Below are positions 46,397 through 56,067 of a DNA stretch of 64,000 bases, one piece after another. Positions within the stretch are counted from its first letter, which is position 1; each line of letters starts with the position of its first letter. Below the pieces are notes generated by a model, which was not told where the DNA came from, searched no databases, and saw only the letters and a program-made list of their open reading frames with translations. This stretch comes from Clostridia bacterium (GTDB taxonomy: Bacteria; Bacillota; Clostridia; UBA1381; UBA9506), in assembly GCA_017546245.1 (NCBI GenBank), contig JAFYXI010000041.1, positions 30,139 to 94,138 of the forward strand, given 5' to 3'. The translations under genes and the position numbers were made by a program.

Positions 46397-46560
46397 GATT
46401 GCGAAGCAATCGAAACGAGCCGATAGCGAGCAAAAAGCCATACTGTGTATGGCGCGAGCGCGAGAGACCGAATGCATGCGAAGTGAGAAACGCTTCCATT
46501 ATATAAATAACGCGTTTCGAACGGAGTCGTAGAAAAGTTTGGATAAATAATCTTATAAAA
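46397..46560. repeat. GC-richer palindromic spacer after lysS
   Basis: This stretch has several small hairpins (GATTGCGAAGCAATC, GCCATACTGTGTATGGC, and GAAACGC paired with GCGTTTC) and a GC-rich GCGCGAGCGCGAG run unlike its AT-rich surroundings. It has no convincing gene. It resembles a repetitive extragenic palindromic element. Confidence 0.5.
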
Positions 46561-46604
46561 GTAACCCAAAAGCATCGTACGATGCTTTTGGGTTACCTTT
46601 TTTT
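46561..46604. terminator. Bidirectional terminator between lysS and the YitT gene
   Basis: A perfect 36-base palindrome (46561-46596) is followed by a run of T on the plus strand and preceded by an A-rich stretch. It overlaps the stop codon of the convergent YitT-family gene. Confidence 0.9.
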
Positions 46605-47438
46605 AAACCCCTCGCCTCTTACCTCTCTTACATCTGAAATGATTGTAAATGCCTTGTCATCAATCTCTTTTATTTTGTCTAAAAGATGCGGAATCTCACG
46701 GCTTTTTACAATGCACATTAGCATCTTGCCGTCATTTTTATTATAACAGCCCTGACTGTAAATGGCGGTTACTCCTCTTTTTATATCCTTTAAAATTTCA
46801 GCAGATATTTTTTCATAGCTATCCGAAATTATAAAAACAGATTTTGCATAATTTCCTCTGACTAAAATGTTGTCCGTCACCCTGCTGCTTATATAAAGCG
46901 ATACAACCGAATAAAACATAACATTATAATTTTTAAATACAATTCCGGATATTGTTATGACAACAGCATCAAGAATTAATATAAAAGTTGCAACAGATAT
47001 ATAAGGACTTTTTTTATTCAGCATAAGCGCAGCAAAGTCACTGCCGCCGGTTGATGCCTCTTTAAGAACGGGCAGACCAACACCGACCCCTGCTAAAACT
47101 CCGCCAAAAACCGAAGATATTAACACATCATCAGAAAAAGCTCCGAACAGTTTTGTTATTTCTAAAAATATCGGCAAAAAAACAATTCCGACAGCCGTTT
47201 TTATAACCGATGTTTTGTCAAGCAGTTTGTATCCGAAAATGAATAAAACTGCGTTTATTATAAGCGAGGTTACAGAAAGCGGAATGTTTAAAACATAATA
47301 AAGCATTGTGGCTATACCGCTTACCCCTCCGGTCGAAATTTTGCACGGCAGTAAAAAACAGTTAACTGCAACGGCTATAACAAATGCTCCGAAAATGATA
47401 TATAAATAATCTATAATATATTTTTTTAAATTTTTCAT
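46593..47438 (-). CDS. YitT-family membrane protein
   Basis: This 281-residue protein has five or six membrane segments (about 10-190) and a C-terminal DUF2179 cytoplasmic domain (about 215-277). Family members are widespread in Bacillota; their transport role is not settled. The motif FLLPCKISTGGVSGIATM at the second segment and EASTGGSDFAALML are typical. GGGGAGG precedes the ATG. It is a single gene. Confidence 0.92.
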   Translation of the reverse strand: MKNLKKYIIDYLYIIFGAFVIAVAVNCFLLPCKISTGGVSGIATMLYYVLNIPLSVTSLIINAVLFIFGYKLLDKTSVIKTAVGIVFLPIFLEITKLFGAFSDDVLISSVFGGVLAGVGVGLPVLKEASTGGSDFAALMLNKKSPYISVATFILILDAVVITISGIVFKNYNVMFYSVVSLYISSRVTDNILVRGNYAKSVFIISDSYEKISAEILKDIKRGVTAIYSQGCYNKNDGKMLMCIVKSREIPHLLDKIKEIDDKAFTIISDVREVRGEGFKKR

Positions 47439-47539
47439 ATTTTTCCTCCCCTATATTTTAGTAATATTATTCCTTTTTTAACAAATTACATACCGGTTGT
47501 AAACTTTTTGTGACTATAGAGGCTGATTTTAAAAATAAC

Positions 47540-47568
47540 TTGAATGTTAGTTTTGTATATGCTATAAT
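47540..47568 (+). promoter_or_regulatory. Promoter of the membrane protein-sigma factor pair
   Basis: TTGAAT (47540-47545) and TATAAT (47563-47568) with a 17-base spacer, 44 bases upstream of the first gene. The form is a vegetative sigma-A promoter. Confidence 0.75.
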
Positions 47569-47612
47569 TTATACATATAGAATTTTATATTTAAGAAAAG
47601 GTGAATTTAAAG

Positions 47613-48272
47613 ATGAACGAAAGACAAAATACTGAAAAAAAAGGCTTTAAAGCAAAGTGGGACAACTATTGGTATTATTATAAAATGCATACCTGGGCAG
47701 CTATCTTCATTATTTTTGTTATGGTAGTAACCATTTCGCAGTGTGTGCAGACAGTAAAGCCCGACGTTACAATCGACCTTGTAACATCTGTTGCCGTTGC
47801 AGACAGCAACATTCCTTTAGCAGGTGTTTTTGATGACGTTATAGTTGATGCTAACAACGACGGCAAAAAGCAGCTTAACATCGCAACTCTTTATCTGCCT
47901 GAAGAACTTAAATCAGAGCAGGATATTGCCATGCAGCAAAAGATGATGATTGAGCTTGCTGCCGGAGAAGTTTCGCTGTTTATATTTGACAAAATGAATA
48001 TCGACAGATATATTACGCAAGATGCTTTTTCTCCGCTTTCAGATTTTATTGACATTACTCCTTATGAAAATATCGAGGGTAAGCTTATAAAACGCGATGA
48101 TGTAGCATACGGCATAAGCTTAAAAGGCAGCCAAAAGCTTTCTGAGCTTGGCTTTGTCGTTGATGATTTATATGCAGTATTTCGTTTTGTTCCGCGCGAA
48201 GCGCAAAAAGACGAGGCTAAGCTTTCAGAATATAAAAATGCCGCTGCGATTTTACAGGAATTATTAAAATAA
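47613..48272 (+). CDS. Hypothetical single-pass membrane protein beside a sigma factor
   Basis: This 219-residue protein has a short cytoplasmic N-terminus with an aromatic stretch (WDNYWYYYKMHTW), one membrane segment (about 29-47) and an extracytoplasmic domain of about 170 residues. I do not recognise the domain. The membrane-proximal aromatic motif occurs in other Bacillota membrane-anchored proteins of solute-binding-like fold. It is followed 18 bases later by a sigma factor gene and shares its promoter, so it could sense a signal or regulate the sigma factor, but nothing in the sequence proves this. The ATG at 47613 follows an AAAGGTG site. Confidence 0.6.
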   Translation: MNERQNTEKKGFKAKWDNYWYYYKMHTWAAIFIIFVMVVTISQCVQTVKPDVTIDLVTSVAVADSNIPLAGVFDDVIVDANNDGKKQLNIATLYLPEELKSEQDIAMQQKMMIELAAGEVSLFIFDKMNIDRYITQDAFSPLSDFIDITPYENIEGKLIKRDDVAYGISLKGSQKLSELGFVVDDLYAVFRFVPREAQKDEAKLSEYKNAAAILQELLK

Positions 48273-48290
48273 TAGTCAGGATGTGTTGTT

Positions 48291-49055
48291 ATGCAAGCAA
48301 CATGCAAATTTACTTCTGATGAAGAAAACATCTTGTTTGAAGCATTTATATCAACGGGCGACAAAAAATCCCGTGATTTAATACTCAAAAAGTATGACTA
48401 TCTTCCTCAGATTCTCGCCCGGCGTTTTACGGGGCGCGGTATAGAGTTTGACGATATATATCAAAGCGCAAGCATAGGTCTTTTTAATGCTTTAACGCGT
48501 TATAATCCTAAAAAAAACATACGTTTTGCCACTTACGCAACACCAACAATAATTGGTGAAATAAAAAGGCTTTTCAGAGATAAAGGTCACTTTATAAAAG
48601 TACCGCGCAGAATTTATGAAATATTCAGCAAGGCTAACAAAATAAAAGCTGCCCATCTGTTAGAAAACGGAGAGCAGTTATCCAGTACCGAGCTCGCTGA
48701 GCTTGCAGGTGTGCCTGAAGACCAGATGCGCGCGGCACTCGAGTGGGGCGATAATCATTTTGTGCGCTCCTTAGAGCAATATATACACAACGATGAAGAC
48801 GATACGCTTTTTTCTAATTTTTTGGGAACAGAAGATAATAATTTTCTTTTGATAGAGAATAAAGATTTTGTAAAAAAATTTATGAGCGCTTTGTCAGAAA
48901 AAGAAAAGCAGTTTGTAAAACTGCGTTATTATGACGAAATGACACAAAGCAACATTGCGCAAAAAATGAACATATCGCAAATGAATGTTTCACGAATGGA
49001 AAAACGTGTTTTGGCAATGCTTAAAAAGATGTATTTTGATACAGTAGGAGTATAA
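48291..49055 (+). CDS. Sigma-70 family factor, sigma-B/F/G-like
   Basis: This 254-residue factor has region 2 (about 25-95, GIEFDDIYQSASIGLFNALT and the -10 helix FATYATPTIIGEIKRLFRD), region 3 (about 100-165) and region 4 (about 195-250, MTQSNIAQKMNISQMNVSRM). It is nearest in form to the sigma-B/F/G group. The usual partners spoIIAA and spoIIAB (anti-anti-sigma and anti-sigma) are not here. Its only neighbour in the transcript is the membrane protein. It might be a sporulation factor displaced from its operon or a separate stress factor. Confidence 0.85.
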   Translation: MQATCKFTSDEENILFEAFISTGDKKSRDLILKKYDYLPQILARRFTGRGIEFDDIYQSASIGLFNALTRYNPKKNIRFATYATPTIIGEIKRLFRDKGHFIKVPRRIYEIFSKANKIKAAHLLENGEQLSSTELAELAGVPEDQMRAALEWGDNHFVRSLEQYIHNDEDDTLFSNFLGTEDNNFLLIENKDFVKKFMSALSEKEKQFVKLRYYDEMTQSNIAQKMNISQMNVSRMEKRVLAMLKKMYFDTVGV

Positions 49056-49086
49056 AAAGGTTGTTGCAATGCAACAACCTTTTTTA
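49054..49086. terminator. Bidirectional terminator between sigma factor and mutS2
   Basis: A perfect stem (AGGTTGTTGC with GCAACAACCT) with A and T runs at its sides lies between the two convergent genes. Confidence 0.88.
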
Positions 49087-49089
49087 TAT

Positions 49090-51459
49090 TTACTTAAATG
49101 TAACAACAGTAACTCCCATCTCTCCCTCGCCGTAGCGACCTGCACGGTATTCTGAAACCAACGGATGACGTTTTAAATATTCGCCTATACCGCTTCTTAA
49201 AACTCCCGTTCCTTTTCCGTGAATAATTGTTACTGTGTGAAGAGAGGACATAATTGCCTCATCTAAATATTTATCAACAACCAAAAGCGCTTCTTCTAAC
49301 ATCATACCACGCACATCAATCTCGGTTTTTGCAGTTTTAACCTTGCCCGAAGCAACACGGTGCGTGCTGATTGTTTTGTTCTGTTCTTTGGTTTGTTCTT
49401 TATCTGCCGCAAGGTCTGTCAGCGGAATTTTCATTTTCATTATTCCTGCCTGAACCTGCACCTTGCCTGATTTATCAGGCATTGACAATACAGTTGCCTG
49501 CTGGTCAAGCGAAACAATTATAACCAAATCGCCGGGTTTAACATTTTTAAGCGGCTTTCGGTTTTGATTTTTCACACCGCCGTTTCTATCCTGCAATTTT
49601 TCACTCTGCTCTCTCAGAGCCGCACGAGCCTGCTCTGCCTGCTGCATTGCATCTTTAATGGGAGCAGAATCACGAATGGCTCTTATTTCACGGATTATCT
49701 TTTGTGATTCTTCTTTTGCCGATTCGATAATTCGCATTGCCTCTGTTCGTGCTTCCTGAAGCAATTTCGCACGCTTTTGCTCCATTTCTTCTGCTTCGCG
49801 CCCTGCTTTATCGCGCATACTCTGAGCCGCGCGAGCCATACTTTCTGCACGTTCTTTCTCTCTTTCAGCTCTCTGTCGGCTGCTCTCCAAGCCTGATATT
49901 ACATCTTCAAGCTTTAAGCTTTCGTCACTTACAAGCTCTTTTGCACGTTGTATTATGCTGACATCTATGCCTAATCTTTTAGATATAGCAAAAGCATTAC
50001 TTTTACCGGGCACGCCGATTAAAAGCTTATAGGTAGGCGACAGCGTTTTTACATCAAATTCACACGATGCGTTTTCAACACCGTTTGTTGACAGAGCATA
50101 CATTTTAAGTTCGCTGTAATGTGTTGTTGCAGCTGCTCTTGCGCCACGCGCACGAATATACTCAAGTATTGCAATCGCTAAAGCTGCACCTTCTGTGGGG
50201 TCTGTGCCTGCGCCAAGCTCATCTGCCAATACAAGACTTTTATCTGTCACACGTTTTAATATTCCAACAAGATTTACTATATGGGATGAAAATGTTGAAA
50301 GGCTTTGCTCTATACTTTGCTCGTCACCTATGTCTGCAAATACCTCGTCAAACACCGCTATTTTCGATTCGTCAGATACGCTGATATGAAGACCCGACTG
50401 AGCCATAATGGTAAAAAGCCCTAGTGTCTTTAAAGACACCGTTTTACCGCCCGTGTTAGGTCCTGTAATTACCAAGGTGTCAAACGCATCACCCAGCCAG
50501 ATATCCACAGGAACAACTTTTTCAGGGTCTAAAAGAGGATGTCTGCCCCTTTTTATATAAATAATTCCGTCTTCGTTTAATTCAGGCGCTACTGCATTCT
50601 GACTGATTGAAAGCTTAGCCTTACAGAAAATAAAGTCAAGCTCGTAAAGCGCATTTGTGTTTGTTATAATCGGCTCACGATATTCACTCACATATGCAGT
50701 CAGCTCTGCTAAAATTCTGTCTATTTCTTCTTTTTCTTTACCCGATAAATCGGCAAGCTCATTCGAAAGCGAAACCACCGCCATCGGCTCTATAAAAAGA
50801 GTTGCGCCCGATGATGACGAATCGTGAACTATACCTTTAATTTCTGCCTTATGCTCTGCTTTTACCGGCACAACAAAACGTTCGCCGCGCATTGTTATAA
50901 TTGCATCCTGCAATGCCTTCTGATAGTGTGCAGAGGTAATAATTCCGTTTAGTGTTTCTCTTATTTTTCCCTCTAAGTTTTTCATTTTGCGGCGAATCTG
51001 ATACAGCTCGGACGATGCAGCGTCTGCGATTTCATCTTCGCTCAAAATTGCTTCGTCTATCCTTGTTTCGACGGGCTTTAGCGGTTCTAATGCCGCAGCT
51101 AATGTAAAGACTACCCCATCTTCTAAGGCTTTGTCATCTAAAATATATCCCTTTATTCTGCGCGTAGTCTTTAAAAGGCGGCTGACACCTAAAAGCTCTT
51201 TTTGATTCATCATACCGCCGCGCTGTGCCCGCATTAAGGCTGACACTACGTCTGTAATTTTAAATCCGGGAGGATTTCCTCTTCTTAAAATTACACCAAC
51301 CGCCTCTGTCGTTTCAGCTAAAAGCTCACAAACTTCGCCAAGCTCTGTTTTTGGCTCTAATGCAAGGATACGCTCTTTAACCTTTTCGTTTTCAGAATAT
51401 TCGCAAAGGCGTTGCAGAATTTTATCAAATTCTAAGGTTTTAAATACTTTTCGGTTCAT
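49090..51459 (-). CDS. mutS2: MutS2 family ATPase with Smr domain
   Basis: This 789-residue protein has the MutS core and clamp (about 1-300), an ATPase domain with P-loop ITGPNTGGKTVSLKT (near 336), a coiled-coil (about 515-625) and a C-terminal Smr nuclease domain (about 712-789, with DVRGMMLEEALLVVD and IIHGKGTGVL). MutS2 is known to suppress recombination and to split collided ribosomes in Bacillus (also called RqcU). The second role agrees with rqcP lying two genes away. GGAG precedes the ATG. Confidence 0.95.
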   Translation of the reverse strand: MNRKVFKTLEFDKILQRLCEYSENEKVKERILALEPKTELGEVCELLAETTEAVGVILRRGNPPGFKITDVVSALMRAQRGGMMNQKELLGVSRLLKTTRRIKGYILDDKALEDGVVFTLAAALEPLKPVETRIDEAILSEDEIADAASSELYQIRRKMKNLEGKIRETLNGIITSAHYQKALQDAIITMRGERFVVPVKAEHKAEIKGIVHDSSSSGATLFIEPMAVVSLSNELADLSGKEKEEIDRILAELTAYVSEYREPIITNTNALYELDFIFCKAKLSISQNAVAPELNEDGIIYIKRGRHPLLDPEKVVPVDIWLGDAFDTLVITGPNTGGKTVSLKTLGLFTIMAQSGLHISVSDESKIAVFDEVFADIGDEQSIEQSLSTFSSHIVNLVGILKRVTDKSLVLADELGAGTDPTEGAALAIAILEYIRARGARAAATTHYSELKMYALSTNGVENASCEFDVKTLSPTYKLLIGVPGKSNAFAISKRLGIDVSIIQRAKELVSDESLKLEDVISGLESSRQRAEREKERAESMARAAQSMRDKAGREAEEMEQKRAKLLQEARTEAMRIIESAKEESQKIIREIRAIRDSAPIKDAMQQAEQARAALREQSEKLQDRNGGVKNQNRKPLKNVKPGDLVIIVSLDQQATVLSMPDKSGKVQVQAGIMKMKIPLTDLAADKEQTKEQNKTISTHRVASGKVKTAKTEIDVRGMMLEEALLVVDKYLDEAIMSSLHTVTIIHGKGTGVLRSGIGEYLKRHPLVSEYRAGRYGEGEMGVTVVTFK

Positions 51460-51488
51460 ATTTCATCTCCGCTGACTAATATTTCTTC

Positions 51489-52520
51489 TTATAAGAAAAT
51501 ACTATCTCCGTCATCCTCTCCGGATTCATCACTTTCTGAAATCATTTCAGCTTTATTCTCATCCGCACTTGATGCAGTAAACGAAATAGGGTCATCTGAT
51601 TCAGCCGCGCCATCACGCATAATTTGCACACTTGCGGCAGGGCGCACACGAAGTGTCGGTGTATCAGGAAGCGATGCAGATGTAACCTCTAAAAATACCA
51701 TTTCTGCACCTTTTGGTTCTTCTCCGCTTTCGATTTTAGCTTTTAAGCTGTTTATAATATCATCACTTACAGTAGTTAAAAAGCTGGTCGGTATTGTAAG
51801 TGCGTGGTCAAGTCTTTTCAGAGCATCTTCTTTTTTGCCCATCTGATATTCAATTACAGCAACATCATAATATGCCTCACGAAAACCAGGCTCTTTTTCC
51901 ATTAATTTTTGCGACAGCTCATAAGCTTTTTCAAACTCACCCATTTTCGCATAAGTCTGCATTAAGTTGTCGACAATAATCAAATCGTCACTGTTATAGT
52001 CATAAGCTTCTTCATTAAATTCCAATGCTTTTTGTATATTTCCCTGAACCAAATAACAGAAGCCTAGACTTCCGTAAGTAGAACTGTTTTTGTAGGTAGG
52101 GAATATTTCTTCAAGTTCTTCAATAGCCTCGTAAAGTCTGCCGGTTTTCATTAAAAGCATAGCATGTGTCGCTTTAGTCTGCGCTTTTTCAAGCGGTTTT
52201 TGCGAACGAAATGCCAGCATCGATGACAAAACTTCTTCACATTTTGCTACTCTACCCTCACGCAGAAGATAGTATGCATATGTTATTTTCTGCTCTGTTT
52301 TCATTCCCATTTTATAGCCGCGTTCAAACCAGTTCATAGCCTTTATTTTTTGACCTTTGGTATAGTTTCGCATTGCAATCGCCATACAAAAAGCCGAACC
52401 TTTTCGGTAAAAAACAACACCAAAAACTAAAAGTGATACCAAAACACCTATAATAAGGCTTATTTGATATGCCTTAAACGCAATATATCCGCCTGCTAAA
52501 ATTATAATAACATCAATCAT
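51489..52520 (-). CDS. TPR-repeat membrane protein
   Basis: This 343-residue protein has an N-terminal hydrophobic stretch (about 2-40, probably two segments) and five or six tetratricopeptide repeats (about 60-250, such as SSTYGSLGFCYLVQGNIQKA). Its C-terminal tail is acidic and Ser-rich. TPR domains mediate protein-protein contacts. The partner is unknown. It lies between rqcP and mutS2, both linked to ribosome quality control, which may or may not be relevant. Confidence 0.8.
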   Translation of the reverse strand: MIDVIIILAGGYIAFKAYQISLIIGVLVSLLVFGVVFYRKGSAFCMAIAMRNYTKGQKIKAMNWFERGYKMGMKTEQKITYAYYLLREGRVAKCEEVLSSMLAFRSQKPLEKAQTKATHAMLLMKTGRLYEAIEELEEIFPTYKNSSTYGSLGFCYLVQGNIQKALEFNEEAYDYNSDDLIIVDNLMQTYAKMGEFEKAYELSQKLMEKEPGFREAYYDVAVIEYQMGKKEDALKRLDHALTIPTSFLTTVSDDIINSLKAKIESGEEPKGAEMVFLEVTSASLPDTPTLRVRPAASVQIMRDGAAESDDPISFTASSADENKAEMISESDESGEDDGDSIFL

Positions 52521-52546
52521 TTTTTGACCTCTTTTCGTTCTGCTTC

Positions 52547-52789
52547 TTAAGAAATAACCCGGTAAAGCTCAGATGCAGCATCTTTTCCAACGTGTTCAAC
52601 TACGTTTAAAACTTCCATTTTAGCAATTTTTTCGCCAAACTTAAGCTCTAAAACATCACCTACTTTAACGTCATAAGATGCACGCGCAATCTTGCCGTTT
52701 ACCATAACACGCCCCTGGTCGCAAGCCTCGTTTGCAACCGTGCGGCGTTTTATTATTCTTGAAACCTTTAAAAATTTATCTAAACGCAT
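52547..52789 (-). CDS. rqcP: S4-domain ribosome quality-control protein
   Basis: This 80-residue protein is a single S4 RNA-binding domain (MRLDKFLKVSRIIKRRTVAN, then GRVMVNGKIARASYDVKVGD). It matches RqcP (YabO), which in Bacillus works with RqcH to add C-terminal alanine tails on stalled 60S-like particles. The ATG abuts the acyltransferase stop codon (TAAATG). Confidence 0.92.
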   Translation of the reverse strand: MRLDKFLKVSRIIKRRTVANEACDQGRVMVNGKIARASYDVKVGDVLELKFGEKIAKMEVLNVVEHVGKDAASELYRVIS

Positions 52790-53794
52790 TTAGTTTACCC
52801 CGCTTAAAAATTTTTTCTGTGCCATATTTTTTAAAGCATCGTATATAAGCCTGATTAAAACTACACAACCAATTTCTAAAACAGCTAAAACAAAGCTGTT
52901 TAATCTTTGGTCAGATACAAAATTAAGCTTTAATGTCAGCTCGAAAAACTGAATAAATATTGAATGCAGTCCCAGTATCCACATTGTATTTCTGCCTACG
53001 TAACTCAAAATTTTTGATTTTTCTAAAAGCTTTGCAAGATATATCATTGCAAAGCATCCGCTAAAGGTACTTAGGTAAAACAAAAAATAATTACCAAAAA
53101 CCATTGCATTAACATCTACATTCGGCAACGCAGAACGGTTTAATGAGTTAAGCAAAAGCGACAGCGAAATCATAATTAAAAATCCGACTAAAGACGGAAT
53201 TTTAAAAATAAACTTCTGCACTTTTTCTGCTCGTATAAAGCCACCTGCTGCAAAAAATACTATTCCTGTAAATGCAACATCTATACCCCAGGGCAAGCGT
53301 ATTTTTAAAACCGGATATATAAAAAATCCTATTAAAGAAAACGCTAAAACAAATATACCTTTTGCTTTTTTTGCATATTTGCATACCGGATACCACAGAC
53401 ATTGAACTGCAAATATGCATGGCAAAAACCACAATGGAATGTTGCATTTTAAGCCCGTTCCTGCACCGCTGCCGTAAATCACACCGACTATAAACTCTTT
53501 TACAGCCGCTATATCAATCGCTCTTTCTCTGGTTATATAATAAACAGGTAAAGCTAATATGTTCATTACGATATAAGGAACTAACACTCTTTTGGCAAGC
53601 TTTTTTACAAGGCAAAAAAACGATTCATATTTTTCTGCCTTAAAAGTATAACCCGACATCAGAAAAAATATCGGCACGTTTAAAAGATATACTACTTTAA
53701 GCATCCCCTCAGGAAGCGGATTGTGTCCATATACCACCAAAAGCATTGCCAAGCCTTTTGCAACATCAATAAAGCCTATTCTTTCTTTTTTCAT
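52790..53794 (-). CDS. Acyltransferase 3 (OafA-like) membrane protein
   Basis: This 334-residue membrane protein has about ten segments. It opens with GFIDVAKGLAMLLVVYGH, the family signature with the catalytic-type His. Members transfer acetyl or succinyl groups to surface sugars and lipids. No glycan operon is adjacent. The ATG at 53794 with GGGTGA upstream was preferred to a TTG four codons earlier. Confidence 0.88.
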   Translation of the reverse strand: MKKERIGFIDVAKGLAMLLVVYGHNPLPEGMLKVVYLLNVPIFFLMSGYTFKAEKYESFFCLVKKLAKRVLVPYIVMNILALPVYYITRERAIDIAAVKEFIVGVIYGSGAGTGLKCNIPLWFLPCIFAVQCLWYPVCKYAKKAKGIFVLAFSLIGFFIYPVLKIRLPWGIDVAFTGIVFFAAGGFIRAEKVQKFIFKIPSLVGFLIMISLSLLLNSLNRSALPNVDVNAMVFGNYFLFYLSTFSGCFAMIYLAKLLEKSKILSYVGRNTMWILGLHSIFIQFFELTLKLNFVSDQRLNSFVLAVLEIGCVVLIRLIYDALKNMAQKKFLSGVN

Positions 53795-53819
53795 AGCATC
53801 ACCCAAAACAAGATGGATT

Positions 53820-54815
53820 TTAAACTATAAAACCAACCTTTTTATATACCTTGCCGAGCACGCGCTGCGCAATATAATTTGCCTGCTGCGCTCCGTTTTT
53901 ATATATTTCTTCAACATAAGCCTTGTCTTTTGAAAGCTGGTCAAACTTAGCTCTTATAGGCTCTAAGCTGTCTGCAACAGTTTCGCCGACAGCAAGCTTA
54001 AAGTCACCATAACCCTTGCCTGCAAACTCTGCTTCTGCCTCTTCGGTTGTTTTGCCGGTAACAGCACAGTATATATCCAAAAGATTTGAAATCCCCGGTT
54101 TGTCAGGACTTTTTCTTATTTCGTTGTCTGAATCGGTTACTGCACGTTTAAACTTACGGATTGTATCGTCTTTTGTTTCGAGCAGTTTAATAAATCCGTT
54201 CGGATTCGGGTCTGATTTAGACATTTTACTTTCAGGCGACTGAAGACTCATAATACGCGCACCGGCTTTTGGAATATATGCCTCCGGCACGGTTAAAACA
54301 TCGCCGTAATGGAAATTAAATCGGTTTGCGATGTCGCGTGCAAGCTCTAAATGCTGAAGCTGGTCGTTGCCTACCGGTACTAAATCAGCCTTATAGAGCA
54401 AAATATCTGCCGCCATTAAAACAGGATATGTAAATAAACCTGCATTAATGTCATCTGCGTGTTTTTTAGATTTATCCTTAAACTGTGTCATTCTTGACAA
54501 CTCGCCCATCTGTGTATTACACGAAAGAACCCACGAAAGCTGTGCGTGTGCCGGCACATGTGACTGAATAAATAATATCGCTTTTTCGGGATCAATTCCG
54601 CATGCAATATACTGCATTAAAAGCTCAAGGCTTCTTTTTCTTAACTCTGCCGGAGTCTGACGCACGGTAATTGCGTGCATATCAACTATTGAATAGATGC
54701 AGTTATATTCATCCTGAAGATTAACCCAGTTTTTAATCGCACCTAAGTAGTTACCCAAGGTTATATCGCCTGACGGCTGAACCGCAGAAAATATTGTCTT
54801 TTTTGTCTGTTCCAT
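53820..54815 (-). CDS. trpS: Tryptophanyl-tRNA synthetase
   Basis: This 331-residue class I enzyme has the HIGH-type motif PSGDITLGNYLGA (residues 14-26) and the KMSKS motif (KMSKSDPN, near 197). It charges tRNA-Trp. Length is normal. AGGAG precedes the ATG, and it follows the aminotransferase gene by 10 bases. No T-box leader is present because it is inside an operon. Confidence 0.96.
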   Translation of the reverse strand: MEQTKKTIFSAVQPSGDITLGNYLGAIKNWVNLQDEYNCIYSIVDMHAITVRQTPAELRKRSLELLMQYIACGIDPEKAILFIQSHVPAHAQLSWVLSCNTQMGELSRMTQFKDKSKKHADDINAGLFTYPVLMAADILLYKADLVPVGNDQLQHLELARDIANRFNFHYGDVLTVPEAYIPKAGARIMSLQSPESKMSKSDPNPNGFIKLLETKDDTIRKFKRAVTDSDNEIRKSPDKPGISNLLDIYCAVTGKTTEEAEAEFAGKGYGDFKLAVGETVADSLEPIRAKFDQLSKDKAYVEEIYKNGAQQANYIAQRVLGKVYKKVGFIV

Positions 54816-54825
54816 ATATATTCTC

Positions 54826-56025
54826 CTAATCTAATTTACTCTTTAAAAGCTCGCCTAAAATTTTAATGCCCTGCTCAATCTTATCATCCGGCATTGTTGA
54901 ATAGTTAAGACGCAGACAGCTTGTAGGCTTGTTAATGTCTGTCATAAACGCTACGCCCGGAACAAATGCTACTTTCTTTTCAATTGATTCAGAAAGTAAT
55001 TTTTGTGTATCAATTACCTCAGGCAATGTTACCCAAAGGAATATACCGCCTTCGGGTCTTGTCCACGAAACGTTCTTAGTCGGAAAGTATTTGTCCATAC
55101 ATTCAAGCATCCATTCGCCTCTATGCTTATAGAGAAGACGGATTTTTTCGATTTGTGCATCCAAATCGTAATGCTCTAAATAATAGCTTGCTATCATCTG
55201 CGAAAACAGGTTGGTGTGAACATCCGTTGCCTGCTTGCCGACAACAATTTTTTCCATAATGCCTTTATCAAACACCATATACGCAAGACGCAATCCGGGT
55301 GAAAACACTTTAGAAAACGAGCCTGCATAAATAACGTGACCGGTGGTATCCATCGACTTAATAGTCGGAACCTCTTCTCCTGAATAACGAAGCTCACCGT
55401 AGGGGTTATCTTCTAAAATAATTACATTGTATTTAACAGCAAGCTCGAGCATACGTTTACGAACCTCTAAGCTTGTGGTAACACCCGACGGATTCTGGAA
55501 AGTCGGAATTGTGTAAATCATTTTAATGTTTTTATTCTCTTTAAGAGTATTTTTAAGCTGCTCTAAATCCATTCCGTCATTGTTTAACTTAACGCCGTAA
55601 AGCTTTGCTTTATATGTACGAAAAGTGTTTAAGCATCCGATAAAGCTTGGCTCTTCGCAAATAATTCCGTCACCTTCGTTTATCAATGCTTTTGTAGCAA
55701 GGTCAGCACTCTGCTGTGAGCCGCTTACAACAATAAGCTCATTATTTTCCATATTTATTCCGAATTTTTTTGTCATTCTTTCTTTAAGCTGTTCGCGAAG
55801 CTTGGGGTATCCCTCTGACATACCATACTGCAGTGCAACGCTGGGCTGCTCTGTTAAAATATGCATAGCCGCTTCTTTTATTTCTTCAGCAGGAAAGCTC
55901 TCTGGCGCAGGATTTCCGCCTGCTAATGTGATAACACCGGGTTGCGCTGCAACCTTAAAAATTTCACGAACTGCCGATGCTTTTACCTCTAACATTCTTT
56001 CTGCAATAAGATTTGAAAAATCCAT
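54826..56025 (-). CDS. PLP-dependent aminotransferase, class I/II (LysN-like)
   Basis: This 399-residue cytosolic transaminase is of the 2-aminoadipate/multi-substrate group. The PLP lysine is in AGSFSKVFSPGLRLAYM (near residue 243). NPSGVTTS and the EDNPYGELRY segment are typical. It probably moves amino groups between an amino acid and a 2-oxoacid. The amino acid cannot be told. The ATG at 56025 follows GGAGAG by seven bases. Confidence 0.9.
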   Translation of the reverse strand: MDFSNLIAERMLEVKASAVREIFKVAAQPGVITLAGGNPAPESFPAEEIKEAAMHILTEQPSVALQYGMSEGYPKLREQLKERMTKKFGINMENNELIVVSGSQQSADLATKALINEGDGIICEEPSFIGCLNTFRTYKAKLYGVKLNNDGMDLEQLKNTLKENKNIKMIYTIPTFQNPSGVTTSLEVRKRMLELAVKYNVIILEDNPYGELRYSGEEVPTIKSMDTTGHVIYAGSFSKVFSPGLRLAYMVFDKGIMEKIVVGKQATDVHTNLFSQMIASYYLEHYDLDAQIEKIRLLYKHRGEWMLECMDKYFPTKNVSWTRPEGGIFLWVTLPEVIDTQKLLSESIEKKVAFVPGVAFMTDINKPTSCLRLNYSTMPDDKIEQGIKILGELLKSKLD

Positions 56026-56067
56026 TATTTGTCTCTCCAATCGTACAAAATTTATAATTAATATCGT

